Assembly (NCBI RefSeq): GCF_042453785.1
Contig: NC_091668.1
Span: 2,248,501 to 2,312,500 of the forward strand
Length of the DNA: 64,000 nt
Direction: 5' to 3'
Source: Malus domestica
Lineage: Eukaryota; Streptophyta; Magnoliopsida; Rosales; Rosaceae
Part shown: positions 44,601 through 56,546 of the stretch, piece after piece
How the letters are laid out: the number at the start of each line of letters is the position of its first letter
Position numbering within the stretch: position 1 is the stretch's first letter
Program-made: the position numbers and the translations under genes
Notes under the pieces: model-generated
The model's input: only the letters and a program-made list of their open reading frames with translations
Told to the model about the DNA's origin: nothing
Databases searched by the model: none

Positions 44601-46976
44601 TCATATGTGTTTGAAGAAGGAGATGAGGAAACTTCAATTCCCTTACCTACAATTAATCATATTACCTTGCCAATTTCATTTGGTGTAGTTTCAAATTTAT
44701 TTTCTTTGCCACTTACTTCCAATACTGAAGATCAAATGATTTTGAATCAACTAGAAGGGAATTTGCATGCTGCAGAAGTCCTAAATGAGTTAAATAATGT
44801 TGCAGAAGTTGAAAATGCACAGAATGTAAATGAGGTGATACCAATTGTAAGGAAATCCACAAGAGTAAGAAAACCGACATTGTCAAATGACTATGTTGCT
44901 TATTTGCAAGAAGTGGAGTTTGATGTTGGAGATGATGATGATCCTGTCACATATAAGGAAGCAATGGAAAGTAAAAATGCTTCACTTTGGGATGCTGCAA
45001 TGAAAGATGAACTGGATTCAATGGCAAATAATGAAGTCTGGTGTCTAGTTGAAGGGTCCAGTGATATTAAACCCATTGGCTGCAAGTGGGTGTTCAAAAC
45101 AAAACGAGATGCACAAAGACATGTTGAAAGATTCAAAGCGAGACTTGTTGCTAAAGGTTTCACACAAAGAGAAGATGTTGACTACACTGAAACTTTTTCA
45201 CCAGTGTCTACAAAAGATTCTTTTAGAATTATTATGGCATTACCAAGTCATTATGATTTGGAATTGCATCAAATGGATGTCAAGACTGATTTTCTCAATG
45301 GCAGCTTATTGGAAGACATTTATATGAAGCAACCACCAGGATTTATTGAAAGGGGGAAGGAAAGTATGGTCTGCAAGCTTACCAAGTCTATTTATGGCCT
45401 TAAACAAGCTTATAGGCAATGGTATAAGAAGTTTGATCAGGTTGTCAATTCATTTGGTTTCTCAGAAAATAAGATTGACAATTGCATTTATATGAAACAA
45501 GCCAAATCAGACTTTATTTTCATGGTTCTCTATGTTGATGACATACTTCTTGATAGCTCCAGTGTACAGTTGTTAAAAGAAACAAAACAAATGCTGTCTC
45601 AAAGCTTTGATATGAAAGATTTAGGTGTGGCTCATTATGTTTTGGGAATTGAAATCACAAGAGACAGATTGCAGAAGTCTTTGTGTTTGTCTCATAAGAA
45701 TTATATTGATCGAGTGCTTAAGAGATTTAACATGGAGAATTGTAATGGTGGTGATGTTCCTATAGCTAAAGGTGACAAGCTTTCACTTGCTCAGTGTCCA
45801 GTTACAATCCATGACATTGAACAGATGAAAGAGAAACCATATGCCTCATTGGTGGGGAGTGTTATGTATGCTCAAGTATGTACCAGACCAGACTTGGCAT
45901 TTGCACTCAGTGTATTGGGAAGGTTTCAATCAAATCCTGGCATTGCTCATTGGAATGCATGAAAGAAAGTACTCAGATACTTAAAAAGAACCCGAGATCA
46001 TGTGCTGGTATTTCATCAAGTTAAAGTTTTAGAAGTTGTTGGTTATAGTGATGCAGACTTGGGAGGTTGTGTAGATGACAGAATGTCAACAAGTGGCTAT
46101 GTGTTCACATTGGCTGGAGGTGCTATTTCATGGAGGAGTAAGAAACAAACCACCAGAGCTGTGTCAACAATGGAATCTGAATATATACGGTGTTTTGAAG
46201 CTATGAGGCAAGCTGGATGGCTAAAGAATTTGATTCATTATATGGGAGTTTTGCACAGTATAGAGAAACCGATTAAGATATACTGTGATAACACTTATGC
46301 AATGTTCTTTGCCAAGAACAATAAGCGATCAGAGGCTTCAAGACTTATAGATATCAAATACTTGAAGCTTCAAGACAAAATCAGAGAAGGAGTTGTGGAT
46401 ATAGAACATCTTGGCACATTCCATATGGTTGCAGATCCTTTAACAAAGGCATTACATGTCACTGCCTTTCGCGGACACCTACCTAATATGGGATTGCAAT
46501 CATCCATGGAAAATATTTGAACGTGGGAGTAAGGTAATTTTCTCACAATTATGACTACGTTTTATGATTTCTTGTACTAAAGTTGTGCTTATTAAGACTA
46601 TGAACTGAATTGCATGACGATGTGATCAGTTCGTAAAAGCTCATTCGAACAAGAACTATAATGTTTGTCAATCTTGCAAGGATTGAAATAAAGAAGACAT
46701 CTGCAGTGTCTTGAGTACCAAGAAATGTGGGAGTTATTATGGTATACAAATAGACTCTCATTAAAATTTCCTCATGTTCCAAACTTTCATTTGTACGATC
46801 AATTTGTGGTTATGGTACACTGATACTTTATATTTGTATTAAGTTGTCTATGACTCAGTTGATAAACATATGTAGTTATTTGGAAAGATTTATTGCACTT
46901 ATCATGACTAAGTGATTGCTCTTTAGCTGTTGAGCATAATATGGATCACAGTTTTGAATACACTCATGTGGGAGAA

Positions 46977-47437
46977 TGTAAGATTTTATAGGGTGAGTGT
47001 AATCAAACCTTAGTGTATTTATATATATGCCGACATCAAGATAAGAGATTATATGGCCATATAGATAAATGGAGGGAAAAACATTAAGTTATAATGTTTG
47101 AATTAGAGTTGGTTAACAACTCTAAGTAACTGGCAATAACCGAAACCCTAATGGGGGGTAGCAGTTATTGTTTTTTTTCATGTAAATAAAAGAGAGGTTC
47201 TTGGTCTCTTTTCTCGGTGTGATTCCAAAAAGAAAACCAGTCCCATTGAAGGTTGTATTGTATCAAACACCAGAGAAGAGAAGGCTAAACCTAATATCCA
47301 TGCATGATGTCTTCGACAGCAAGTATGTTTTCTTTATTCGATTTAAGGTTTACTGGGGTTGTATATTACTTTATGTTGGTTGTAGTTCAATGGCTTAACT
47401 GATTATGTCTTGGCTGTGAAGTATAAGAAAGTTAACA
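46977..47437 (+). repeat. 3' LTR of the Copia element
   Basis: 461 bp, preceded by the polypurine tract. It is over 99% identical to the 5' LTR by eye. Confidence 0.93.
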
Positions 47438-47550
47438 CACAGAGCAACAATGTATCAAAACCACCGCCAGATTCGATTCTTACTTAGCTGATAAGTCTGT
47501 GATGTGATTAGTTAGTTGTATTATGCTGAGTTGGCACATATTTTTTTTTT

Positions 47551-47706
47551 AGGAAAACTAATGAAAAGAGCTTGAAAACTTTGAGTTTTAATGATAAAGA
47601 CAAAATAAAGGGTAAAGTGAATAGTACCAGGATTGACTTTTTAGTGTAAAAATGTGGTTTTTCGTTAAAGTGAACAGTACAAAGTGCTTTTTGTTAAAAT
47701 TCCCTT
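47551..47706. mobile_element. MITE of the TTAATGAAAAAT family
   Basis: From AGGAAAACTAATGAAAAGAG to GCTTTTTGTTAAAATTCCCTTTT, closely matching 19975-20131 and, inverted, 26277-26433. Shared core: GTAAAGTGAATAGTACCAGG and ATTGACTTTTTAGTGTAAAA. It is inserted in the solo LTR. Confidence 0.7.
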
Positions 47707-47911
47707 TTCTTTTTTTTTTCTCTCTCTCTCTCTACAGTTCTCTCCTTCTCTCTAAGAGCTTTCCTTGGATTCCAAGTTTCAACAAACTTGGCGCTATTGT
47801 GCGGAAAACGCCATTGTTCGCGACTCTCTCTATTTAAACGAACCCCGTCTTCCCATTTGCCCCCAACAATACCCGCCACATCGCCGCCGCTTTCTCTCGC
47901 AAGCTCTCAGA

Positions 47912-48752
47912 ATGGCCCAGCAAGACGCACAGAAAGGAAGCCACGAAGTCAGAGAGCCGACTCCCACGATCGCCAGGCTTCACGAAAACAGCGACGTTTC
48001 TGGAAACGCCGCCCCGTTTTTCCGGGTGAAGAAGCTCTCCGAAAAGGCGGTTTTGCCCGCGAGAGGCTCGCCTCTCTCTGCAGGGTATGATCTCTCGAGG
48101 TAAACCCCGAAAACCCCTTATTCGCACGCTCCATTTTTAGTCAGAAAAATCATCGGAATCTGATGTGGGTTTTCTTGGATTTGTTTTGATTTTTTTTTTC
48201 AGAAAAATCATCGGAATCTGATGTGGGTTTTTCTGGATTTGTTTTGATTTTTTTTTTTCAGAAAAATCATCGGAATCTGATGTGGGGTTTTATGGATTTG
48301 TTTTTATTTTTGTGTAGCGCGACGGAGACGAAAGTTCCGGCCAGAGGAAAAGCCCTGGTCCCGACCGATCTGAGCATTGAGGTCCCTGAAGGAACCTATG
48401 CACGAATTGGTAAAAACCCTAATCCCCAACCTGTTCAATTTCGATAAATTTTGGTTCTTTGTATACTGAACTGATGTGCGTTTTCTGTATTTTCTGTTGG
48501 TGTGCAGAGCCACGATCGGGGCTGGCATGGAACCACTCGATCGATGTCGGAGCTGGTGTCATCGATGCTGATTACAGGGGTCCGGTTGGGGTTGTGCTCT
48601 TCAACTCTTCTGATGTCGATTTTGAGATCAAGGAGGGTGATAGGATTGCTCAGCTGATCATTGGGAAGTGCATCACCCCTAATGTTGTGGAGGTTGAGGA
48701 TTTGGATTCCACTGCTGGAGGTGCCGGAGGGTTCGGGCCTACCGGTGTTTAG
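47912..48752 (+). CDS. dUTPase copy 2, open frame but degraded active site
   Basis: Exons 47912-48099, 48318-48409 and 48508-48752 keep the exact lengths of copy 1 (174 residues, no stop). Motifs 1-4 are largely kept, but motif 5 reads [12 protein letters not shown] instead of [12 protein letters not shown], losing the conserved Arg and Ser that contact the triphosphate. Next to motif 2 there are A-to-E and K-to-N changes ([11 protein letters not shown]), and IEKIITPD has become IGKCITPN. The native leader is severed by the 6.6-kb nested insertion, so any transcription would come from LTR or other nearby sequence. Probably a pseudogene or an inactive subunit. Confidence 0.75.
48125..48317. 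repeat. Three tandem copies of about 62 bp in dUTPase-2 intron 1
   Basis: The unit CAGAAAAATCATCGGAATCT..GATGTGGGTTTTTCTGGATT is present three times (from about 48140, 48201 and 48260) but once in copies 1 and 3. Each is preceded by a T run and CAG, so the intron holds decoy 3' splice sites. Confidence 0.85.
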
Positions 48753-49513
48753 ACCGCCCTACCGGTGTTTAGGCTTCGCTGTGTTTTGGGATTTGGGGAC
48801 TTGGGGAACAATGTAGTTGGGTAGTTTTGTTTCAGTCGTAGGTGACCGGTCTACTCTCTTGTTAATATGTTATGCAAATATATTCAGTGAATGAATAACT
48901 GGTTTTATTTTGTATATACAAATACAATGATTCAATAAGCGATTCAGTGATTGCAAAACCGAAAAAAGATATATTATATGCATGTATATGCTTGGACAGC
49001 GTTTCTTCGAACCCAGAAGCATATCAATTCGACTACAATTATGCTCAATGTAAGGTTGATATCAGAAAATTGCAACCAAAACTGGAACCAAGTAGCTTAA
49101 CGGTGGGATAACGGTAGTTGATATACATGAGGTTAAAATCTTATTTGTTCAACCGACTTTAAAGTACAACTTTTCCGGCAGAAGGCAACTATATCTGTGG
49201 CAGAAGCGTCGGAAGGTCAGCAGGGATGTCTTTAGTTGCCTGTCATACAAGAGAGTAATTTAGCGTCATGATACTTCCGTTCCAAACCGGATCTCAAACT
49301 ATCCAACAGGAAACAATCTCCCGAGACAACCTACGGCTGATCTATTATTCCAAATGAAAACTCGATTTGCGTACCTCCAAGTATTTTGTTAACAATGTTG
49401 TGGTACTGTAATTGAAGCCCTCAATAGGTTGCCCTTTTGTACGAGATGCATTGAGTTGCTTTCTAACTTGACTGGCCAATGACTGCGCTCACAAACACGA
49501 AATGAATATCTTA

Positions 49514-49699
<186 letters not shown>

Positions 49700-50673
49700 T
49701 TAGAATGCAAAAGCAGTACACCGACTTTATAAAATTCCGACAAAAACAAGGTTATACTTCCTATAGCACACGGCCAGGAGTACTTCCAGTAGAAAACAAG
49801 CACGGAGACTAAACATGCAGGCCTTGAATGTTATGTCTTAGAATTGACAAGTTAGCAAATGTGTAGTGAATGCCGACACATCAAGCAATTAACTATCCGT
49901 AAAAATTTATTTTGACAACATATGCTAACACACAAGCAGTCAAACCATAGGATGACCCGATCACATTACAGAAGGTAGAAAATGGAACAAATCACAAACC
50001 TGTCCAATATTGTAAGCATTTAGTGATGGAAGCAGAAGGCTGAGAGAAGGCCGATTTCCAGAGAAAGTCTGTGAGAGATATCTCATAAATTAGTACTACA
50101 GATTTACCTATAAGCCAATGACTAAAGCCGAAAGGAACGCACCTTATGAGTGATAAGATGCTCTGGAACATTCTCTTTCTTCAGCTGTTCTGGGTGCTAC
50201 AAGAAACTTGATTTTGGTTAGAAACATCATAGACCATGTTTTTGTGCTCTCCTATTATTAATCAGCATAAGGCATACCTTTCCATAGGCCAGGGCATCGG
50301 GTTGTGCAAAAAAGTTAGACATGAGCTCATCGTGGTTACTCACCACTTCACCTGTAGCAATCCGCTGACTAAACATCAGAATACAAACTTTGAACAATCC
50401 ATTGGCCGCTAATATCTTTTCAAATGAGCTTTAGATTAGGTACCTTTCAGGTAAACAGGTTGCTGACTCTTCATAACACCAATAAACTCGCAAGGAATAA
50501 CGCGGCCCTGAACATTAAGGAAGAAAAAGTTAGCAACCATACACACACGACATAAACCAAAGTACCAAATTAATCATCTGAAGGTCAGCAATGTGCTTGG
50601 TCCTCCTTCACAAACAACAAGAAAACTAAAGGTTCTGTATATCATTTTTCATGCTAACCTAAAAGAATGTTCA

Positions 50674-50808
<135 letters not shown>

Positions 50809-51562
50809 CTAAATTGAAGAAAAAATTGGAAGTTGTAAGTCCAGTTAACATAAAAATGCAGATAGAGGAGTGGTGAACTTGCCTGTTGAATGTGCGGAGC
50901 AAGCTTCTCCAGTGCTTGGGAGTACGGTAAGATAGCCTAAGGAATAAGCAGCAACAAGTAAAAACACAAAGCTCATTGATGCTTACAAATATGAAGTCTG
51001 GAAAGGATAAAGTAAGACTCACTCTTGCAGGATATCCAAGAAATGAAACATTCCAAATAGAGAAGTAGTTACTGACTTCTTTTTCAAAGAATTATTTAAA
51101 ATCATTAATAAAGACAAACAAAATATAAAAGAGCCAATTGTCACACGCGTTAGTGTGTGGCAAGGGGCTAGTTCTACAATAATTATGACAATACAAACTT
51201 CAGGTACTTACAGGTATATTTTTCTCAAATGGTGTTGAGTAGAAGTGTTGGTCAATGCTAGAAGCTCCCTTTATGAACCTTTGATTAGGAAATATAACAT
51301 CCGCATTAGTATACACAAAGATCATATTTCACCAACTAATGAATTAATCACGTTATGCGCCCTATCTAAAATATTTTCGTCAGTATTTATTTATTTATTT
51401 TCTGGCAGGAGGAATCTGTGTCCATAATTTTGACTCAAAATCCTGTTTCAGAAATCACACAGATAAAAAGTGTTTCTCAAGTACATACATTTACTAGAGA
51501 AACGAGAACGCAACAGCACTACAAACTGCAACCAGCAATTCAAAAATACCAAATAAACATCA

Positions 51563-52099
<537 letters not shown>

Positions 52100-52297
52100 T
52101 CTAGACCTTAAAACTTCATTGCGGATTTTAACTCGAGAGCCTAAGTCTGCCAAGAATTCCATCTAAAAAAATAACCTCAGTCCTAATGGTCTTGATAAAT
52201 TGCATCAGCATTGGAAATTTGAAACCAAAAAGAAAAAACTTAGAATTTAGAATGACAAATGACTAATGAAAAATAGTTAACAAAAATAAATAATAAT

Positions 52298-55283
52298 CTC
52301 AGTGTACCTGAGATTATATTGTGCTACGATGCCATTTTGTTCAAGGTAAGTTGCAAAAGGGCCCTTGTGTTGTCCAACCTCAGTGTACCTGCTAAAATAC
52401 TCACCACCTCTATCGGATCTCACAATTTTAATGTGTTTTTCAAGTTGTTTTTCAACCTCTAAATGAAAAGATTTAAAACACTCCAAAGCTTCAGATTTTT
52501 CCGAGATGAGATAAACATATGCATAACGTGAAAAATCATCAATGAAGGATATGAAATATGATTTTCCACAAATGGTTTTGTTTGGAAAAGGTCCACATAT
52601 GTCAGTATGTATAATTTCTAGCAGGGATTGACTACGATTTGAACCTAGTTTCCTAGTGTTGGTGAGTTTTCCTTTGAAACAGTCGACACATTCTTTGAAG
52701 TCACAAAAATCAAGTTGCGGCAACATGTTTTGTTTTGACAAGGTGATGATTCTTTCTTTAGATATGTGTCCCAATCTTTTATGCCAAAGCATTGAGGATT
52801 ATTCAGAAGTGGACAATAATTTTGAACCAACAGCTTGAACACTAAAGCATTTATTTTTATATGAACAGTCTAGTTGCCATATATCGATTTCAAGAAAAGC
52901 TTTCCCAAGCAATTTATTAATATTACTCGAATGATAAAACTTTACACAATGATCGTCACCAACAAAGGTAAAGCATGACCTAGCTAACTTAGATGCAGAA
53001 ATCAAATTCCTTCTCATGGAAGGTACATAAAGTACTGGACTTAATTCTAAAACAAAACCAGACGAAAGAACTAACTCGACTCTTCCTATGGATTCAACAG
53101 CAACTTTGCTCCCATTTCCTACATAGACATTGTAAACTTCATTGTTTATCTCCCTTGTTTTTGAGAATCCCTGCAAGGAATTAGTTATATGAATGGAGCA
53201 CCCAGTGTCAAACCACCAACTTTGAGGGGGAATAAAAACTAAATTTGACTCAACACATACAAAAACATTTATGATTTTACCTTTAGTGACAAGCCAATTT
53301 TTGAATCCAATGCAATTCTTTCTTAAGTGACCTGTCTCTTTGCAAAAATAACATTCCTTTTCTTTCTCAATCTCGGCATTAACAGGCTTAATTTTGTGAG
53401 ATCCTTTAAAGGGGTTAGCACTTTTAAATGAAGAAAAGTTTTCTTTCTTTTTCTTCTTACCAGCAGGTATGGTTGAACCAAAAGTAGAGTCTCTTTTGCG
53501 TTTTTTAGCTTGAACAAAATTCACATCCACAGCCTTGTCCTTTTTGAGCCGATCTTCTTCTTGAGCACACATTGAAATTAGTTCATCGATACCCCATTTA
53601 TCCTTTTGAGTGTTATATGAGACTTTGAGCTGCCCATATTTAGGAGGTAAGGAATTTAAAGCCATGTGAACTAAAAATTGGTCAGTCATAGGTACCTCAA
53701 GATCCTTCAGTTTCTGGGCAAGATCAACCATTTTCAATATGTGCTCTCTGACACTTCCCACACCATCATACTTCATTGATGTGATCTGTGTGAGGAAAGT
53801 CCCAATTTCTGCCTTTGTTGACTCCTTGAACTTTTCTCCTACTGCAGCCAAGAATTCCCTTGCATTGTCAGTCTTAGGTATTCCCCCTTTAACTGACTGA
53901 GCCATTGCTTTCTTCATGATCATCATGGACATTCGATTCGCCCTCTCCCATTTTTCAAACTTCATCTTTTCATCTGCAGTACTCTCAGCAGTGATGGCTT
54001 TAGGCTTTTCTTCCCTCAAAGCCAGATCAAGATCCATGAGACCAAGCACAATCTCGACATCCTCCTTCCATTTCTTGAAGTTGGAACCAGTCAAGGTCTC
54101 TATATTGTTGAAGTTGAGAGACGTCATGTGAGGTGCTGATGCTGAATCACAAAACAATATTATTCAGTAGCTAGTTTATCAAACAAGGAAAACTGTTTTT
54201 ACAATATTTCCCCATCCAAAGTCATATAAATATGGTATCACCTTTAGACAGAAACCATTTATATTAGGTTTGTATAACTAAGTCATTAAACACAAGGGCA
54301 ATTTACACAACTTCAACACTTTTGAGCAGATAAAGAGTGTAATCTTGTCAGTTTAATGACTCATTACACATTGATTTACTTGTTTGACTTGAATAAATAA
54401 ACACTTTTGAGCAGATTATTATTCACTTAATACAAATAAACCACGTATCCAATTAGTTGATCAACAAGCCAAAATAATAATCCAAACACTTTTGAGCAGA
54501 TTGGATGTTGTAATCCTTGTTTATGATTCATGTTATGTCTGTCAGTTCACTATTGACAATCATACTATGAACCCAAAATTCTTCTTTAATCGCTAGTTTT
54601 CCAGCGTTGTCCTTATCTGATGAAGTAGGTTACCTGCGAAACATAGCAAACACATCTCGAGAAAAACCAGGTAATCTATCATCATATTTTAATTGATAGG
54701 CAAGTCACAGATTTACGACGTAAGAACATTTAGGGGAAGCAATATTTTCCAGGATTATTTTGGTTTCGTATTTATCAAAACTATATGATAGTTTTAAATG
54801 AGAGTGAAGAACCCTAGCCACATTGAGTGGCTCTGATACCACATGTTATAATACACAAGCCAACAACATAATCAACGTAGCAATAGGATTACATCTACCA
54901 CCAACCCCATGTACTTAACTCTACATGCAATCTGCAGTAACGACTTACCTGATGCTGCTGCCATTGAATGAACAAGTGAATCAGTCTTTTACTTCCAGCA
55001 CACAGTGATGATCTCTACTAGTAAATAGGGTTTAGTTCTCGAGAGTCTTATTGTGTAGAAGCAGGGACTTCTTCAATATGTATATATACCAATTTATCCT
55101 ATTAGAGTACCACACATACCGGCCTATTATCAGTAGTGAAGATAAACTCTATCTTTAAGGAAGTTCAAGTCCCATCGTGACTCTTATCTCTTAGTAAATA
55201 CTAGATGAGAACTTCTGCTAAATCGGCTGCACAATAATTAAACTCCACAACTCCTATTATATCAAGGAACTCAGATTCCTTCA
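52298..55283 (-). mobile_element. Partial Ty1/Copia element (LTR, gag and start of pol)
   Basis: On the minus strand: a probable LTR at 54844-55283 (about 440 bp, TG...CA), a primer-binding site TGGTATCAGAGCC directly after it, gag at about 52.8-54.1 kb with a CCHC knuckle (CYFCKETGHLRKNC), a protease-like part (WWFDTGCSIH) and the beginning of integrase (LWHKRLGHIS, then HTDICGPFPNKT). The rest of pol and the second LTR are not found, so it is an incomplete fossil. Its gag is related to that of the element at 41235, so both belong to one Copia lineage. It sits in a PGIC-2 intron, antisense to dUTPase. Confidence 0.85.
54844..55283 (-). repeat. LTR of the partial Copia element
   Basis: Bounded inside by the primer-binding site and outside by a terminal TGAAGGAATC on the minus strand. 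The partner LTR is not in the window, so the outer end is a judgement. Confidence 0.6.
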
Positions 55284-55659
55284 ACCACACAACTCGCATA
55301 ATGAGTTTACGTGTAATTCAAGAAACCTAGTTGTTATCTCATTGTCATTAACACGTAGTCTAACAATCCATTCCCTGAGGGTTCGAGCATTCAACATAGT
55401 TTCAGCTGTTGTAAAAGTGTTTGAAACTACCACAGCTACAAATATCAAAAGAATATGAACAATAAGAAACCCCACATAGAGATTAGGTCACCACCTCACT
55501 ACAAAAGTCTATATTTAGCATATAAAAATAAGCTCAATGCTTACCAAGGGTAGTTTCTGGGTTGAACCCTGCAATATTTCTGGCAACATCAATAGGATCA
55601 ACATTTGCAAGACTGCAGACAGAAGAAAACAAATTATTAGATTGACAAAATAAAGTATC

Positions 55660-56340
55660 ATATGGATATAAACCTCAAGCAATGAATTCTTAATATCGTA
55701 TCTTAAGTTCTAATTCATTGATATGGAAAACTGGAAATTAATAAGTTCTAATTCATTGATATTGAAAACCAAATGAAAAAAAATTGATATTGAAAACTGG
55801 AATTCTTAATACCGTATCTTAAGTTCTAATTCATTGATATTGAAAACCAAATGAAAAAAAATTGTTGCAAGGGTCCCTCAATTTTAACCTAATTGGAGAA
55901 ATGACCCCTATATTTTAACTCAGTTGGAGCAAAATCCTTCAACTTTAACTCAATTGTAGCAATGATCTTTCCAACATGACTCATTTTGAAGAGTGGTCTA
56001 ACGGAGTTGACGAAAACGACCACATTTTGATAAATTAAGGAACCAATGGTCATGAATTTTATTTGAGGGACCATTGCTTCAATTGGATTAAAGTTGAGGT
56101 ACTATTGCTACAATTTTCATCATATATTATTCACCCGTGTCGAGTAAATTAGAGTTTAAATATTTTGTATTTATTTGTGTGTGTTATTTGTAACCTCTAT
56201 TATTAATTGACATGTATTAATTAACTTAACTCTTTTTAATTTTGTTGCCGTAAACTTAATATTTGTTAATTAATGATAAAGGCTACACGCAAAGTACGTG
56301 GAGAATATTTGATCTTAGAATACGTAGCAACAGAATAATA
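55660..56340. repeat. Repeat-filled gap between PGIC-2 and dUTPase-3
   Basis: 55690-55860 has two to three copies of TTAAGTTCTAATTCATTGATAT with AAAACCAAATGAAAAAAA. 55843-56215 is the second copy of the dispersed repeat at 34513-34905. From 56318 the DNA matches the dUTPase-2 and dUTPase-1 promoter edge (TACGTAGCAACAGAA), here partly duplicated (56320-56337 and 56393-56411). Confidence 0.6.
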
Positions 56341-56409
56341 CGTGGCAGGAGGAGGAGGAGAAGGGTGGAGAGAGCATGCGATTCTGCGCACAATACGTAG
56401 CAACAGAAC

Positions 56410-56440
56410 AATGGCGGGAAAACTTTGTGCGGGAAACGCC
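56410..56440 (+). promoter_or_regulatory. Two E2F sites in the dUTPase-3 leader
   Basis: GCGGGAAA at 56414-56421 and 56429-56436 (TTTCCCGC on the minus strand) keep the consensus seen in copy 1. No TATA-like box or site II boxes remain close by. Confidence 0.5.
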
Positions 56441-56546
56441 GACTCTCTCTATATTCTAACGAACTCCGTCTTCCCATTTGCCCCCACAATTCGGTCATTG
56501 CCAATACCCGCCACATCGCCGCCGCTGTCTCTCGCAAGCTCTCAGA

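Larger units (their letters stand above)
41235..47437 (+). mobile_element. Ty1/Copia LTR retrotransposon, full-length but broken
   Basis: LTRs of 461 bp (41235-41695 and 46977-47437) differ by only about four changes, so the insertion is young. A perfect 5-bp target duplication CACAG flanks it (41230-41234 and 47438-47442). The primer-binding site TGGTATCAGAGCC follows the 5' LTR and a polypurine CATGTGGGAGAA precedes the 3' LTR. In order: gag with a CCHC knuckle (about 42.3-43.2 kb), protease, GAG-pre-integrase and integrase (about 43.3-44.5 kb), reverse transcriptase (about 45.0-45.7 kb, with YVDD) and RNase H (about 46.0-46.5 kb), the Copia order. The coding part has about four breaks, so it is a recent fossil that would need proteins from elsewhere to move. 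Confidence 0.93.
41213..47784. mobile_element. Solo LTR (outer) carrying a nested Copia element and a MITE
   Basis: The element starts TGTTGAGAATACATCC at 41213 and ends GTTTCAACA at 47784 (TG...CA), flanked by a 5-bp target duplication AACTT (41208-41212 and 47785-47789). After taking out the Copia insertion and a MITE at 47551-47706, about 0.2 kb of LTR remains, so it looks like a solo LTR fossil of an LTR retrotransposon. It lies in the dUTPase-2 leader. Confidence 0.65.

Noticed and set aside
47765-47911. Frame continuing upstream of dUTPase-2 into the solo LTR end
   Set aside because: It opens only with TTG, not ATG, and its residues do not match the leader of copy 1 in frame; the start at 47912 is conserved.
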